This document shows, piece after piece, positions 1 through 8,314 of a stretch of DNA of 64,000 nt; position 1 is the first letter of the stretch; each line of letters begins with the position of its first letter. This DNA comes from an uncultured Bacillota bacterium. Lineage in GTDB: Bacteria > Bacillota > Clostridia > Lachnospirales > CAG-274. Under the pieces are notes generated by a model that saw only the letters and a program-made list of their open reading frames with translations, did not search any database and had not been told where the DNA came from. Position numbers and translations under genes: made by a program. The stretch is taken from positions 1 through 64,000 of the forward strand of contig CATZZP010000014.1 of the NCBI GenBank assembly GCA_958426775.1, written 5' to 3'.

Positions 1-165
1 TTTTTATGCGGTTACTTAATTTTTTTCTCTATGTCGCATTTTTGTTTCACAAAAATGCTGGACTCAAAAAAAATATCCCTACAGGAGCGTAACCTTATAA
101 AAATCCTTTAATAAAAAACTTTTCTTTATGGGGCATAAAGAAAAGCTTTACCAAAAGAAAGTAGG
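1..165 (+). repeat. Dispersed multi-hairpin intergenic repeat, copy 1
   Basis: About 165 bases that recur before leuB, before ilvD and before the response regulator gene near 59.3 kb. Three stem-loops are visible. A 10-bp stem (36-45 with 49-58) has loop TTC. A short TCCC/GGGA-like stem lies near 76-88. A 12-bp stem, CTTTTCTTTATG (119-130) with CATAAAGAAAAG (134-145), has loop GGG. GGTTAC near position 10 can also pair with GTAACC near 90, enclosing the first two hairpins. The 3' end supplies the AGGAGG used by leuD. The 5' end may continue outside the window. Confidence 0.85.
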
Positions 166-179
166 AGGCTAATATAGAT

Positions 180-686
180 ATGAAAGCGTGCGGAACAGTT
201 TTTAAATACGGTGACAACATTGACACCGATGTAATTATCCCTGCAAGATACCTTAATTCATCAGACCCTAAGGATTTAGCGGCTCACTGTATGGAGGACG
301 CTATCCACTCAACGGTAAACTTTGTTGAGAATGTAAAGCCGGGTGATATTATGGTTGCCGAAAAGAACTTCGGCTGCGGCTCTTCAAGAGAGCATGCACC
401 TATTGCTATTAAGGCAAGCGGTATTTCCTGTGTAATTGCAAAGACTTTTGCAAGAATTTTTTACAGAAATGCTATTAATATCGGTTTACCTATCCTTGAG
501 TGTGAGGAGGCGGCTGACGATATAGAAATGAGCGATAAGGTGGAGGTTGATTTTACAACAGGTGTTATCACTAACCTTACAAAAAATAAGACCTATCAGG
601 CAGAGCCATTCCCACAGTTTATGCAGGAGATGATGGCGGCAGGCGGTCTTGTTGAGCAGACAAAGGTAAAATTAGGTTTAAAATAA
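180..686 (+). CDS. leuD: 3-isopropylmalate dehydratase small subunit (LeuD)
   Basis: Small subunit of isopropylmalate isomerase, which with LeuC interconverts 2- and 3-isopropylmalate in leucine synthesis in the cytoplasm. The 168-residue length is normal for the stand-alone LeuD of Firmicutes and archaea. Visible family signatures are the N-terminal NIDTDVIIPARYL segment (residues 13-25) and GCGSSREHAP (65-74), part of the substrate-binding swivel domain. AGGAGG at 163-168 precedes the ATG by 11 bases. LeuB follows after a repeat element, and LeuC is expected just upstream, outside the window. Homoaconitase small subunits share the same signature, but the leuB neighbour favours LeuD. Confidence 0.95.
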   Translation: MKACGTVFKYGDNIDTDVIIPARYLNSSDPKDLAAHCMEDAIHSTVNFVENVKPGDIMVAEKNFGCGSSREHAPIAIKASGISCVIAKTFARIFYRNAINIGLPILECEEAADDIEMSDKVEVDFTTGVITNLTKNKTYQAEPFPQFMQEMMAAGGLVEQTKVKLGLK

Positions 687-703
687 AAAGTTTTTAATTA
701 GAC

Positions 704-900
704 AGAAAACTTTACTAAAAGAAAGTAGGAATAGATTTTTATGCGGTTACTTAATTTTTTTCTCTATGTCGCATTTTTGTTTCACAAAAAAGCTGGACTT
801 GCAAAAAACAATCCCCAATGGGAACGTAACCTTATAAAAATCCTTTAATAAAAACCTTTTCTTTATGAGGGCATAAAGAAAAGCTTTACTAAAAGAAAGG
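704..900 (+). repeat. Dispersed multi-hairpin intergenic repeat, copy 2
   Basis: Second full copy, in the leuD-leuB gap. The distal hairpin is CTTTTCTTTATG (856-867) with CATAAAGAAAAG (872-883), here with loop AGGG instead of GGG. The bases before the full unit (about 704-735) resemble the tail of another unit, so units appear to lie head to tail. The final AAAGAAAGG provides the weak ribosome binding site of leuB. Confidence 0.85.
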
Positions 901-912
901 ACTTGAATTAAA

Positions 913-1983
913 ATGAATTTTAATCTTGCTGTTGTTGCAGGTGACGGTATCGGACCTGAGGTTATGGAGCAGAATATACTTGTTCTTAATGAGATTGGCA
1001 AAAAGTTCGGTCATACCTTCAACTACACTCATGTAAAGGGCGGCGGCTGTGCTATTGACGAGTTCGGCGAGCCTCTTCCACAGCACACAATTGATGTATG
1101 TAAGGCAAGCGACTCTGTACTTTTAGGTGCGGTAGGCGGTTGGCAGTGGGATACACTTCCGGGTGATATGCGTCCCGAGAGAGCTCTCCTTGGTTTAAGA
1201 GGTGCTTTAGGTCTTTATGCAAATTTACGTCCCGCTACACTTCATGATGCCTTAAAGGGCGCTTGTCCTCTTAAGCCCGAGCTTGTGGCAGACGGTGTTG
1301 ATATTATGGTAGTACGTGAGCTTACAGGCGGTATGTACTTCGGCGAAAAGGGCAGAAAGCAGACTGATTTAGGTGAGGCTGCTTACGATGTTGAGCAGTA
1401 TGCAGAAAAAGAGGTTGAGCGTATTGCAAGAACAGCCTTTGAAATTGCAAGAAAGAGAAATAAGCACGTAACAAATGTAGATAAGCAGAACGTGCTTGAG
1501 TCCTCAAGACTTTGGAGAAGCGTTGTACTTGAGGTTGCTAAGGACTATCCTGATGTTGAGCTTGACCACCTTTATGTTGACAATGCTTCAATGCAGCTTA
1601 TTATGCGTCCTACAACTTTTGACGTAATTGTAACGGGCAATATCTTCGGTGATATTCTCTCTGATGAGGCAAGCCAGATGACAGGTTCAATCGGTATGCT
1701 TCCGTCAGCAAGCTTAGGTGAGGGCAGTCTTGGTATGTACGAGCCTGTTCACGGCTCTGCTCCCGATATTGCAGGCAAGGATATTGCTAACCCTATTGCT
1801 ACTATTCTTTCAGGTGCTATGATGTTAAAGTACAGCTTTGGTCTTCTTGAAGAGGCTAAGTGTATTGAGGATGCCGTTACTAAGGTACTTAATGACGGCT
1901 ACAGAACAGGCGATATTATGTCCGAGGGCATGAAGCAGGTCGGCTGTAAGGAAATGGGCAGACTTATTATTGAGAGATTATAA
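913..1983 (+). CDS. leuB: 3-isopropylmalate dehydrogenase (LeuB)
   Basis: NAD-dependent oxidative decarboxylation of 3-isopropylmalate to 2-ketoisocaproate, the third committed step of leucine synthesis. The protein has 356 residues, normal for the family. Seen: nucleotide-site GDGIGPEV near residue 10, YVDNASMQL in the subunit and active-site helix, the metal-binding stretch GNIFGDILSDEASQ (about 242-255), and the NAD-binding loop YEPVHGSAPDIAGK. The Shine-Dalgarno is only AAAGGA 11 bases upstream of the ATG and lies in the tail of the intergenic repeat. Isocitrate dehydrogenase relatives are unlikely given the short length and leuD context. Confidence 0.95.
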   Translation: MNFNLAVVAGDGIGPEVMEQNILVLNEIGKKFGHTFNYTHVKGGGCAIDEFGEPLPQHTIDVCKASDSVLLGAVGGWQWDTLPGDMRPERALLGLRGALGLYANLRPATLHDALKGACPLKPELVADGVDIMVVRELTGGMYFGEKGRKQTDLGEAAYDVEQYAEKEVERIARTAFEIARKRNKHVTNVDKQNVLESSRLWRSVVLEVAKDYPDVELDHLYVDNASMQLIMRPTTFDVIVTGNIFGDILSDEASQMTGSIGMLPSASLGEGSLGMYEPVHGSAPDIAGKDIANPIATILSGAMMLKYSFGLLEEAKCIEDAVTKVLNDGYRTGDIMSEGMKQVGCKEMGRLIIERL

Positions 1984-1993
1984 TATTTACTAA

Positions 1994-2037
1994 GACTTTA
2001 GGGGTACTGTATTATTGTGCAGTAGCCCCTAAAAGTC
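1994..2037 (+). terminator. Hairpin after leuB, possible terminator
   Basis: Imperfect inverted repeat (GACTTTAGGGGTACTG against CAGTAGCCCCTAAAAGTC) just after the leuB stop. No long T run follows, so termination is uncertain; it may be an mRNA-stabilising hairpin. Confidence 0.5.
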
Positions 2038-2069
2038 TATTAGCTTTGTTTTAATTGAAAATTAAAGTA

Positions 2070-2297
2070 AAAACCTTTTCTTTATGAGGGCATAAAGAAA
2101 AGCTTTGCCAAAAGAAAGTTGAATAGATTTTATTTCGGTTATTTAATTTTTTTCTCTATGTCGCATTTTTGTTTCACAAAAAAGCCGGACTCGCAAAAAA
2201 CAATCCCCAATGGGAGCGTAACCTTGTAAAAAACCTTTAATAAAAACCTTTTCTTTATGGGGGCATAAAGAAAAGCTTTACCAAAAGAAAGTTGAAT
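2070..2297 (+). repeat. Dispersed repeat: partial plus full copy 3
   Basis: A partial unit (about 2070-2117, containing only the CTTTTCTTTATG/CATAAAGAAAAG hairpin and the AAAGAAAGT tail) runs directly into a full unit (about 2118-2297). This shows the head-to-tail arrangement clearly. It fills most of the 368-base leuB-ilvD gap. ilvD has its own GGAGG further downstream. Confidence 0.85.
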
Positions 2298-2351
2298 ATT
2301 TGTCTGAAAGACTTTAAATATATAAAAAATAATAGAAACGGAGGAAGAAAA

Positions 2352-4010
2352 ATGATAAGTGACAGAGTTAAAAAAGGTCCTGACAAAACACCCCATCGTT
2401 CCTTATTCAAGGCTATGGGCTATACAGATGAGGAGCTTGCAAGACCTCTTATCGGTGTAGTCAATGCACAAAATGAAATTATCCCCGGTCATATCCACCT
2501 TGACAACATAGCTAAGGCTGTTAAGGCAGGTATACTTGCGGCAGGCGGTACGCCTATTGAGGTGCCTGCTATCGGTGTGTGTGACGGTATTGCTATGGGT
2601 CATATCGGTATGCACTACTCATTACCTACAAGAGAGCTTATTGCAGATTCTGTTGAGTGTCAGGCAACAGCTCATGCCTTTGACGGTCTTGTGCTTATAC
2701 CTAACTGTGATAAGATTGTACCAGGTATGCTTATGGCGGCGGCAAGGCTTAATATCCCTGCTATTGTATGCAGCGGAGGTCCTATGCTTGCAGGCAATAT
2801 GGGCTGTGAAAAGCTTTCTCTTTCAAAGACCTTTGAGGCTGTAGGTGCTTATGAGGCAGGTCTTATTGATGATAAAAAGCTTAAGGAGTTTGAGGATAAG
2901 TCATGTCCGAGCTGCGGCTCATGTTCAGGTATGTATACAGCTAATTCCATGAACTGCCTTTCCGAGGTAATCGGTATGGCACTTCCCGGCAACGGTACTA
3001 TCCCTGCTGTCCTTGCTGACAGAATTGCCCTTGCAAAGCATGCAGGTATGCAGATTATGAAATTAGTTGAAAAGGACATTAAGCCAAGGGATATTATGAA
3101 TGAAAAGGCATTTAAGAATGCTCTTACCATGGATATGGCACTTGGCTGTTCCACAAACTCAATGCTCCACTTACCTGCTATTGCACATGAGGCAGGTGTG
3201 GAAATCAGCCTTGACTGGGCTAATGAAATCAGCTCAAAAACACCTAACCTTTGTCATCTTGCTCCCGCAGGCTCAAATTACATAGAGGAGTTAAATGCAG
3301 TAGGCGGTATTCAGGCTGTAATGAAGGAAATAAGCAAGCTTGGTCTTTTAGAGCTTGATAACCCTACCGTTACCCTTAAAACCGTAGGTGAAAATATTGC
3401 ACCTTTTGAGGGAGCAGACGGCAAGATAATAAGAACGGTTGAAAATCCCTATTCTATGACAGGCGGTATTGCCGTATTAAAGGGTAATATTGCTCCTGAC
3501 GGCTGTGTTGTAAAGAGAAGTGCCGTTGCGGAGGAAATGTTAAAGCACAGCGGTCCTGCAAGAGTATTTACATCAGAGGAAAGTGCCATTAAGGCTATCT
3601 TCGGGGGCGAAATCAAGTCAGGCGACGTTGTGGTTATAACCTATGAGGGTCCTAAGGGTGGTCCCGGTATGCGTGAAATGCTTTCACCTACCTCTGCTCT
3701 TGCAGGTATGAAGCTTGACAAGGAGGTTGCCCTTATTACAGACGGTCGCTTCAGCGGTGCATCAAGAGGTGCAAGTATAGGTCATGTTTCTCCCGAAGCA
3801 GCGGCGGGAGGCAATATCGGTCTTGTTAAAGAGGGCGATATAATCGACATTGATATAAACGGCTGTACAATTAACGTAAGAGTAAGCGATGAGGAACTTG
3901 CAGAAAGAAGAAAGGATTGGGTTATCCCCGAGCCTAAGATTAAAACAGGCTATCTTGCAAGATATGCCAAGCTTGTAAGCTCTGCCGACAAGGGAGCAGT
4001 TTTACTGTAA
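2352..4010 (+). CDS. ilvD: Dihydroxy-acid dehydratase (IlvD)
   Basis: Fe-S dehydratase that turns 2,3-dihydroxy-3-methylvalerate and 2,3-dihydroxyisovalerate into the 2-keto acid precursors of isoleucine and valine. It has 552 residues from the ATG at 2352. I chose this start over an upstream in-frame ATG at 2292 because GGAGG lies just before it and the family begins at this point. Cluster-ligand motifs are visible: PNCDK near residue 117 and SCPSCGSCSGMYTANSMNC near 184. C-terminal GPKGGPGMREM and TDGRFSG are characteristic. ilvB follows after 19 bases, so the two are cotranscribed. Confidence 0.96.
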   Translation: MISDRVKKGPDKTPHRSLFKAMGYTDEELARPLIGVVNAQNEIIPGHIHLDNIAKAVKAGILAAGGTPIEVPAIGVCDGIAMGHIGMHYSLPTRELIADSVECQATAHAFDGLVLIPNCDKIVPGMLMAAARLNIPAIVCSGGPMLAGNMGCEKLSLSKTFEAVGAYEAGLIDDKKLKEFEDKSCPSCGSCSGMYTANSMNCLSEVIGMALPGNGTIPAVLADRIALAKHAGMQIMKLVEKDIKPRDIMNEKAFKNALTMDMALGCSTNSMLHLPAIAHEAGVEISLDWANEISSKTPNLCHLAPAGSNYIEELNAVGGIQAVMKEISKLGLLELDNPTVTLKTVGENIAPFEGADGKIIRTVENPYSMTGGIAVLKGNIAPDGCVVKRSAVAEEMLKHSGPARVFTSEESAIKAIFGGEIKSGDVVVITYEGPKGGPGMREMLSPTSALAGMKLDKEVALITDGRFSGASRGASIGHVSPEAAAGGNIGLVKEGDIIDIDINGCTINVRVSDEELAERRKDWVIPEPKIKTGYLARYAKLVSSADKGAVLL

Positions 4011-4029
4011 TAAAAAAGGAGTGAACTTA

Positions 4030-5715
4030 ATGCTTATAAACGGTTCTGAAATTTTGGTTGAGTGCCTTAAGGAGCAGGGGGTTGATACAGTATTCGGCTA
4101 TCCCGGCGGTGCTGTTCTTAACATTTATGACGCTCTTTATAAGCACCAAAAGGAAATTAAACATTACTTAACCTCACATGAACAGGGTGCGGCACATGCG
4201 GCTGACGGCTATGCCCGTGCAACGGGCAAGGTAGGCGTTTGTATAGCAACAAGCGGTCCGGGTGCCTGTAATCTTGTAACAGGAATTGCTACAGCTTATA
4301 TGGACAGTGTGCCTATTGTTGCAATTACAGGCAACGTAGGTCTGTCTTACTTAGGCAAGGACAGCTTTCAGGAGGTAGATATTACAGGCGTTACCATGCC
4401 TATTACCAAGCATAACTTTATTGTAAAGGACGTAAATAAGCTTGCAGATACTGTAAGACGTGCCTTTAAGATAGCTAAAAGCGGTCGTCCCGGTCCTGTT
4501 CTTATTGATATTACCAAGGACGTTACAGGGGCTATGTGTGAGTACGAGCCAAAGAAGCCTGAGCCTGTTGAGATAGATGACAATACCTTTACCGATGAGG
4601 ACATTGCAAAGGCTGTTGAACTTATTAAGTCAGCCCAAAAGCCTTTTGCCTACGTAGGCGGAGGTGCTGTTATATCAGGTGCAAGCGAGGAAATCATAAA
4701 GTTTATAGAGGGTCAGGATATGCCTGTTTCAACCTCTGCCATGGGCTTAGGTGCAGTACCTTCAAGTCATCCTAAGTCAACGGGTATGATAGGTATGCAC
4801 GGTACAAAAACCTCTAATCTCCTTGCTAATGAATGCGATTTATTTATTGCCTTAGGTGCAAGATTTAGTGACAGAGTTGCAACCAACTTCAAGAGCTTTG
4901 CCCCTAATGCAAAGGTTTTACATATTGATATTGACCCTGCGGAAATTAACAAAAACATTGTGGCAACACAGTCAGTTATAGGTGATGTTAAGTCTGTTGT
5001 AAAGGCACTTAACAAAAAGCTTTCCTCTGTGAAAAGACCTGAGTGGAACGCTGTTGTTGAAAAGTATAAGACGGACTTTCCGAATAAATACGACCATGAC
5101 GGCACTCTTAAGCCACAGTATATAATGGAGCGTATAAGTGCCATTACCAAGGGCGAGGCTATTGTTGTAACCGAGGTAGGTCAGCACCAGATGTGGGCTT
5201 GTCAGTTTATTAAGACGGAAAAGCCACGTCACTTCCTTACCTCAGGCGGCTTAGGTACTATGGGCTACGGCTTGGGTGCGTCCATAGGTGCAAAGGTGGG
5301 CTGTCCCGATAAGGTGGTATTCAATATAGCAGGCGACGGCTGCTTTTATATGAACAATATTGAGCTTGCTACGGCTGTTGCAAACGACATACCTATTATT
5401 GAGGTTGTTATTAATAACCACGTTTTGGGTATGGTAAGACAGTGGCAGGATTTATTCTATGATGCAAGATACTCTAACACTAACCTTGATAAGGCTACGG
5501 ACTTTGTTAAATTAGCAGAGGCATATAAGTGCCTTGCTTTTAACGTAACTAAGCCTGAAGAGGTGGATGAGGCTATTATTAAGGCTATTGAAAGCAAGCG
5601 TACTTGCGTTATTAACTGCGAGATAGGCAGAGATGAAAAGGTATTCCCTATGATTCCTGCAGGTGCAAGCTGTGAGGATATGATTACTCTTGATGATTAT
5701 GAGGGTATGAATTAA
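4030..5715 (+). CDS. ilvB: Acetolactate synthase large subunit (IlvB)
   Basis: Thiamine diphosphate enzyme condensing pyruvate with pyruvate or 2-ketobutyrate, the first common step of valine, leucine and isoleucine synthesis. It has 561 residues. ATG 4030 is preferred to GTG 4021 because GTG 4021 overlaps the AAGGAG ribosome binding site itself. The catalytic Glu lies in SHEQGAAHAADG (about residue 49), and the ThDP motif GDG...NN begins near residue 435. GARFSDR and TEVGQHQMW are typical of the biosynthetic enzyme. No regulatory subunit gene (ilvN) is adjacent. A strong terminator follows, closing the leu-ilv group. Confidence 0.95.
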   Translation: MLINGSEILVECLKEQGVDTVFGYPGGAVLNIYDALYKHQKEIKHYLTSHEQGAAHAADGYARATGKVGVCIATSGPGACNLVTGIATAYMDSVPIVAITGNVGLSYLGKDSFQEVDITGVTMPITKHNFIVKDVNKLADTVRRAFKIAKSGRPGPVLIDITKDVTGAMCEYEPKKPEPVEIDDNTFTDEDIAKAVELIKSAQKPFAYVGGGAVISGASEEIIKFIEGQDMPVSTSAMGLGAVPSSHPKSTGMIGMHGTKTSNLLANECDLFIALGARFSDRVATNFKSFAPNAKVLHIDIDPAEINKNIVATQSVIGDVKSVVKALNKKLSSVKRPEWNAVVEKYKTDFPNKYDHDGTLKPQYIMERISAITKGEAIVVTEVGQHQMWACQFIKTEKPRHFLTSGGLGTMGYGLGASIGAKVGCPDKVVFNIAGDGCFYMNNIELATAVANDIPIIEVVINNHVLGMVRQWQDLFYDARYSNTNLDKATDFVKLAEAYKCLAFNVTKPEEVDEAIIKAIESKRTCVINCEIGRDEKVFPMIPAGASCEDMITLDDYEGMN

Positions 5716-5719
5716 GAAG

Positions 5720-5754
5720 ATAAAAGGACAGAGCCGAGCTTTGTCCTTTTATTA
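5720..5754 (+). terminator. Rho-independent terminator after ilvB
   Basis: 15-bp stem (5720-5734 with 5738-5752, one G-U pair) with a 3-base loop CGA. The stem ends in an A-rich/T-rich flank, so it could work in both directions. Confidence 0.85.
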
Positions 5755-5783
5755 TTGCACATAGAATTAATTTGTGTTAAAAT
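5755..5783 (+). promoter_or_regulatory. Candidate sigma-A promoter for the GH5 gene
   Basis: TTGCAC (5755-5760), a 17-base spacer and TAAAAT (5778-5783), about 40 bases before the start codon and directly after the ilvB terminator. Confidence 0.55.
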
Positions 5784-5823
5784 AACAATAACTGTGAAAA
5801 CAAATATCTTTAGGGGGAATATC

Positions 5824-7323
5824 ATGAGTGCAAAAGGAACAATAGCAGGTATAATCTGCGGTGCGGCAGTATTTGCAATAGGTATAGGAGCAGGTATTTA
5901 TTTAGGCAGAGGCAGCAGTGAAGCTACAGCAAATGTTGAGGCAAGGGAAAGCACTACCCAATCAGCCGCAACAACTGTTGCCGAGGCGGTAACAGAGGCT
6001 GCAACGGCTTTTACGGAGAACTCTGCCAAGGTGCAGATGACGGCACAAAGAGGCTCTGTGTGGGAAAGCGGTGAAAAAAACTGTGCAGGTTATGAAATTG
6101 CTGTTAAAAACCATGGGGCTTTAATTACAGACTGGCAGGCGGTTATTACCTTTAATACAAATGCTGAAATTTTACAGTTATGGAACGGCAACTACACCGT
6201 AGAGGGCAATGTCCTTAAGGTAACAGCCGTTGACTATAATAAGGAAATTGCATCGGGAGGAGAAATCGGCTTTGGCTTTAACGGCTCCTTTGATGCAGAG
6301 CCTCAGGTGACTGATATTAAGCTTTATTCGGCAGGTAAGGAAATAAAAACTACTCAAAATGCCGTAACTGCAGCAGCAGAGGGCGGAGTAAATACCACAG
6401 CTCCTGCTCAGGCTACGGCACCTACAGGTACACCCGTTCAGCAAAACGGTCAGCTTTCGGTTAAAGGCACACAAATAGTCAACCAAAGTGGTCAGCCCTT
6501 TGTAATAAAGGGTGTCAGCACCCACGGCATAGCATGGTTTCCTCAGTATATAACCTTAGAGAGCTTTCGTACTTTAAGGGACAGCTTCGGGGCTAATACA
6601 GTAAGGCTTGCCCTTTACTCCTCAAGCGGAGAGGGCTACAAGTCAGACTTACATAAAAAGGTTGACGAGGGTGTTAAGTATGCATCTGACTTAGGTATGT
6701 ATGTTGTACTTGACTGGCATATTTTAGGCAACGGTAACCCTAACACCGACAAGGCAAATGCGGAAATTTTCTTTAAGGAAATGGCAAATAAATATAAGGA
6801 CTATAATAACGTAATCTACGAAATCTGTAATGAGCCTAACGGTGATGTACAGTGGGAGAGAGATATTAAGCCTTATGCAACACAAATGGTCAATACCATA
6901 AGAGCTATTGATAATGATGCAATTATTATTATCGGCACACCTACATGGTCACAGGATGTGGATATAGCGGCTAAGTCCCCCCTAGAGGGTACTAACCTTG
7001 TGTATGCCTTCCATTTTTATGCGGCAACCCATAAGGCACAGTTCAGGGACAAGGTGTCTGCCGCAGTAAATGCAGGCTTGCCCGTTATAGTAAGCGAATT
7101 TGGCATCTGTGATGCCTCGGGCAACGGTGCTGTTGATGAGGCGGAGGCTGATAAATGGATGGAGTTTTTAGATGAACGTAATATAGGCAGAATTTGCTGG
7201 AATTTATCTAATAAAAATGAAAGCTCCGCACTTATAGCTTCAAATTGCCAAAAAACCTCCGACTGGGGCGATAATGAGCTTTCACAGTCGGGTAAATGGC
7301 TTAAAAGGTCATATAATAAATAA
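5824..7323 (+). CDS. Membrane-anchored cellulase, CBM2-like plus GH5
   Basis: Extracellular endoglucanase-type enzyme, 499 residues. ATG 5824 is chosen because AGGGGG precedes it; an upstream in-frame ATG lacks a site and falls inside the promoter. Domains in order: an N-terminal hydrophobic anchor (about 5-27, no clear cleavage site), an Ala/Thr/Glu-rich linker, a CBM2-like cellulose-binding module (about 68-160, with the family pattern of spaced Trp and a GFGFNG end), a second linker, and a GH5 barrel (about 210-490). Predicted acid/base Glu337 lies in CNEPNG and nucleophile Glu425 in VSEFG. It has no dockerin, unlike the pectinases downstream. The substrate is probably cellulose or beta-glucan; the exact GH5 subfamily is not proved. 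Confidence 0.9.
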   Translation: MSAKGTIAGIICGAAVFAIGIGAGIYLGRGSSEATANVEARESTTQSAATTVAEAVTEAATAFTENSAKVQMTAQRGSVWESGEKNCAGYEIAVKNHGALITDWQAVITFNTNAEILQLWNGNYTVEGNVLKVTAVDYNKEIASGGEIGFGFNGSFDAEPQVTDIKLYSAGKEIKTTQNAVTAAAEGGVNTTAPAQATAPTGTPVQQNGQLSVKGTQIVNQSGQPFVIKGVSTHGIAWFPQYITLESFRTLRDSFGANTVRLALYSSSGEGYKSDLHKKVDEGVKYASDLGMYVVLDWHILGNGNPNTDKANAEIFFKEMANKYKDYNNVIYEICNEPNGDVQWERDIKPYATQMVNTIRAIDNDAIIIIGTPTWSQDVDIAAKSPLEGTNLVYAFHFYAATHKAQFRDKVSAAVNAGLPVIVSEFGICDASGNGAVDEAEADKWMEFLDERNIGRICWNLSNKNESSALIASNCQKTSDWGDNELSQSGKWLKRSYNK

Positions 7324-7340
7324 GAAAGTGAGATTTTTTT

Positions 7341-8030
7341 ATGAAAAAGCTATCTAACGAATTAAAAATTTTAATCGGTATACTTGTTGCGGCATGTATT
7401 GTGCTTGTAATAATGGCTGTTACAGGCGGTGAAAAGGAGCAGTCAACAACTGTATCACAGCAGGCGGAGGAAAGGGTAACAGAGTCAACCACCGAGTCAA
7501 AGATTGCAGACGTTGAGCCTATTGACTTACCCGAAAAGTCGCCTATAGCAGAGGTTATCGGCTTTGAGCCTAAGCAAATTCAGAAGCTTTCCGATGAATT
7601 TGTTTTAAGAAATGTAGAAATAACGGAAACAGGTGTTATTTACAACTACCAGAAACACCTTGCGGCAAACGGTACAAGGCTTTTTCTTAAAATAGATAAG
7701 ATGACGGAGGAGGAGTATCAGGCTTCCCTTCCTCTTGAGGGTATAAGAGAGGCTGTTGATTTAGATGGCAGAGAGGCATTTTATGCAGACAGAATACTTT
7801 TTAAGGTGCCTGAGGGCGAGGAGCTTGAAGAGGATTCTTACGAGCGTACGGAAGAAAAGGCAGGCAGGGCGGTTATTATGCGTACGGAGATTGACAGGGA
7901 GCTTTCTACCTTAAAAACTCTGGACTGGTATGAAAATAACTGCAGATACGAAATCTATGTAGAACGCCTTGACCTTACAAAGGAAGAAATAACAGAGCTT
8001 GCTAAAAACTATTTAACAAAGGGACAATAA
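7341..8030 (+). CDS. Unknown single-pass membrane protein
   Basis: 229 residues. One N-terminal transmembrane segment (about 9-27) is followed by a short Ser/Thr/Glu-rich linker and an acidic, soluble domain predicted to face outside. I recognise no family. It starts 17 bases after the GH5 stop, shares the anchor-plus-linker layout of that enzyme and ends at a strong terminator, so both genes probably form one transcript. A role at the cell surface beside the cellulase is a guess from position only. The ribosome binding site is weak (GAAAGTGAG). Confidence 0.75.
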   Translation: MKKLSNELKILIGILVAACIVLVIMAVTGGEKEQSTTVSQQAEERVTESTTESKIADVEPIDLPEKSPIAEVIGFEPKQIQKLSDEFVLRNVEITETGVIYNYQKHLAANGTRLFLKIDKMTEEEYQASLPLEGIREAVDLDGREAFYADRILFKVPEGEELEEDSYERTEEKAGRAVIMRTEIDRELSTLKTLDWYENNCRYEIYVERLDLTKEEITELAKNYLTKGQ

Positions 8031-8036
8031 AAAAAT

Positions 8037-8068
8037 ACTGCTCTTGCCTATGTGAGAGCAGTTTTTTT
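8037..8068 (+). terminator. Rho-independent terminator
   Basis: ACTGCTCT (8037-8044) pairs with AGAGCAGT (8055-8062), followed by seven T residues. It closes the GH5 transcript. Confidence 0.85.
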
Positions 8069-8238
8069 ATGCGGGATATTGTTAATTCTTTTTCAAAGGT
8101 TTTTTGTAATAGTTTTAAATTTTTGTTAATATACTACATATAAAAAATAAATAATATGAACTTTTTATTAAATGTGCAAGAAAGCTCTTGTAATATTTAA
8201 AAGAAGGTGCTATGATTATTATGTTAAATAAATATCAA

Positions 8239-8273
8239 GCGGTTATAGGCTTTAGGCTAAGGCTGTATAATCG
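8239..8273 (+). promoter_or_regulatory. Hairpin in the leader of the alcohol dehydrogenase gene
   Basis: A long imperfect stem-loop: GCGGTTATA pairs with TATAATCGC (one wobble), and within it GCTTTA pairs with TAAGGC around a GGC loop. It ends 41 bases before the adh start. The 246-base stretch from the terminator to adh also holds two TTGTTAA sequences (8079-8085, 8123-8129), which resemble Rex half-sites without a clear partner. Confidence 0.45.
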
Positions 8274-8314
8274 CCAAAATCCTTTATATTAAAAGAAAGA
8301 AGGCTTGAATTTTT

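Noticed and set aside
747..1001. Minus-strand ORFs across the repeat (also 2139-2396 and 59052-59351) with a shared C-terminal end
   Set aside because: They are translations of the intergenic repeat in reverse. Their similarity comes from the repeat DNA, they overlap real genes, and they lack ribosome binding sites.
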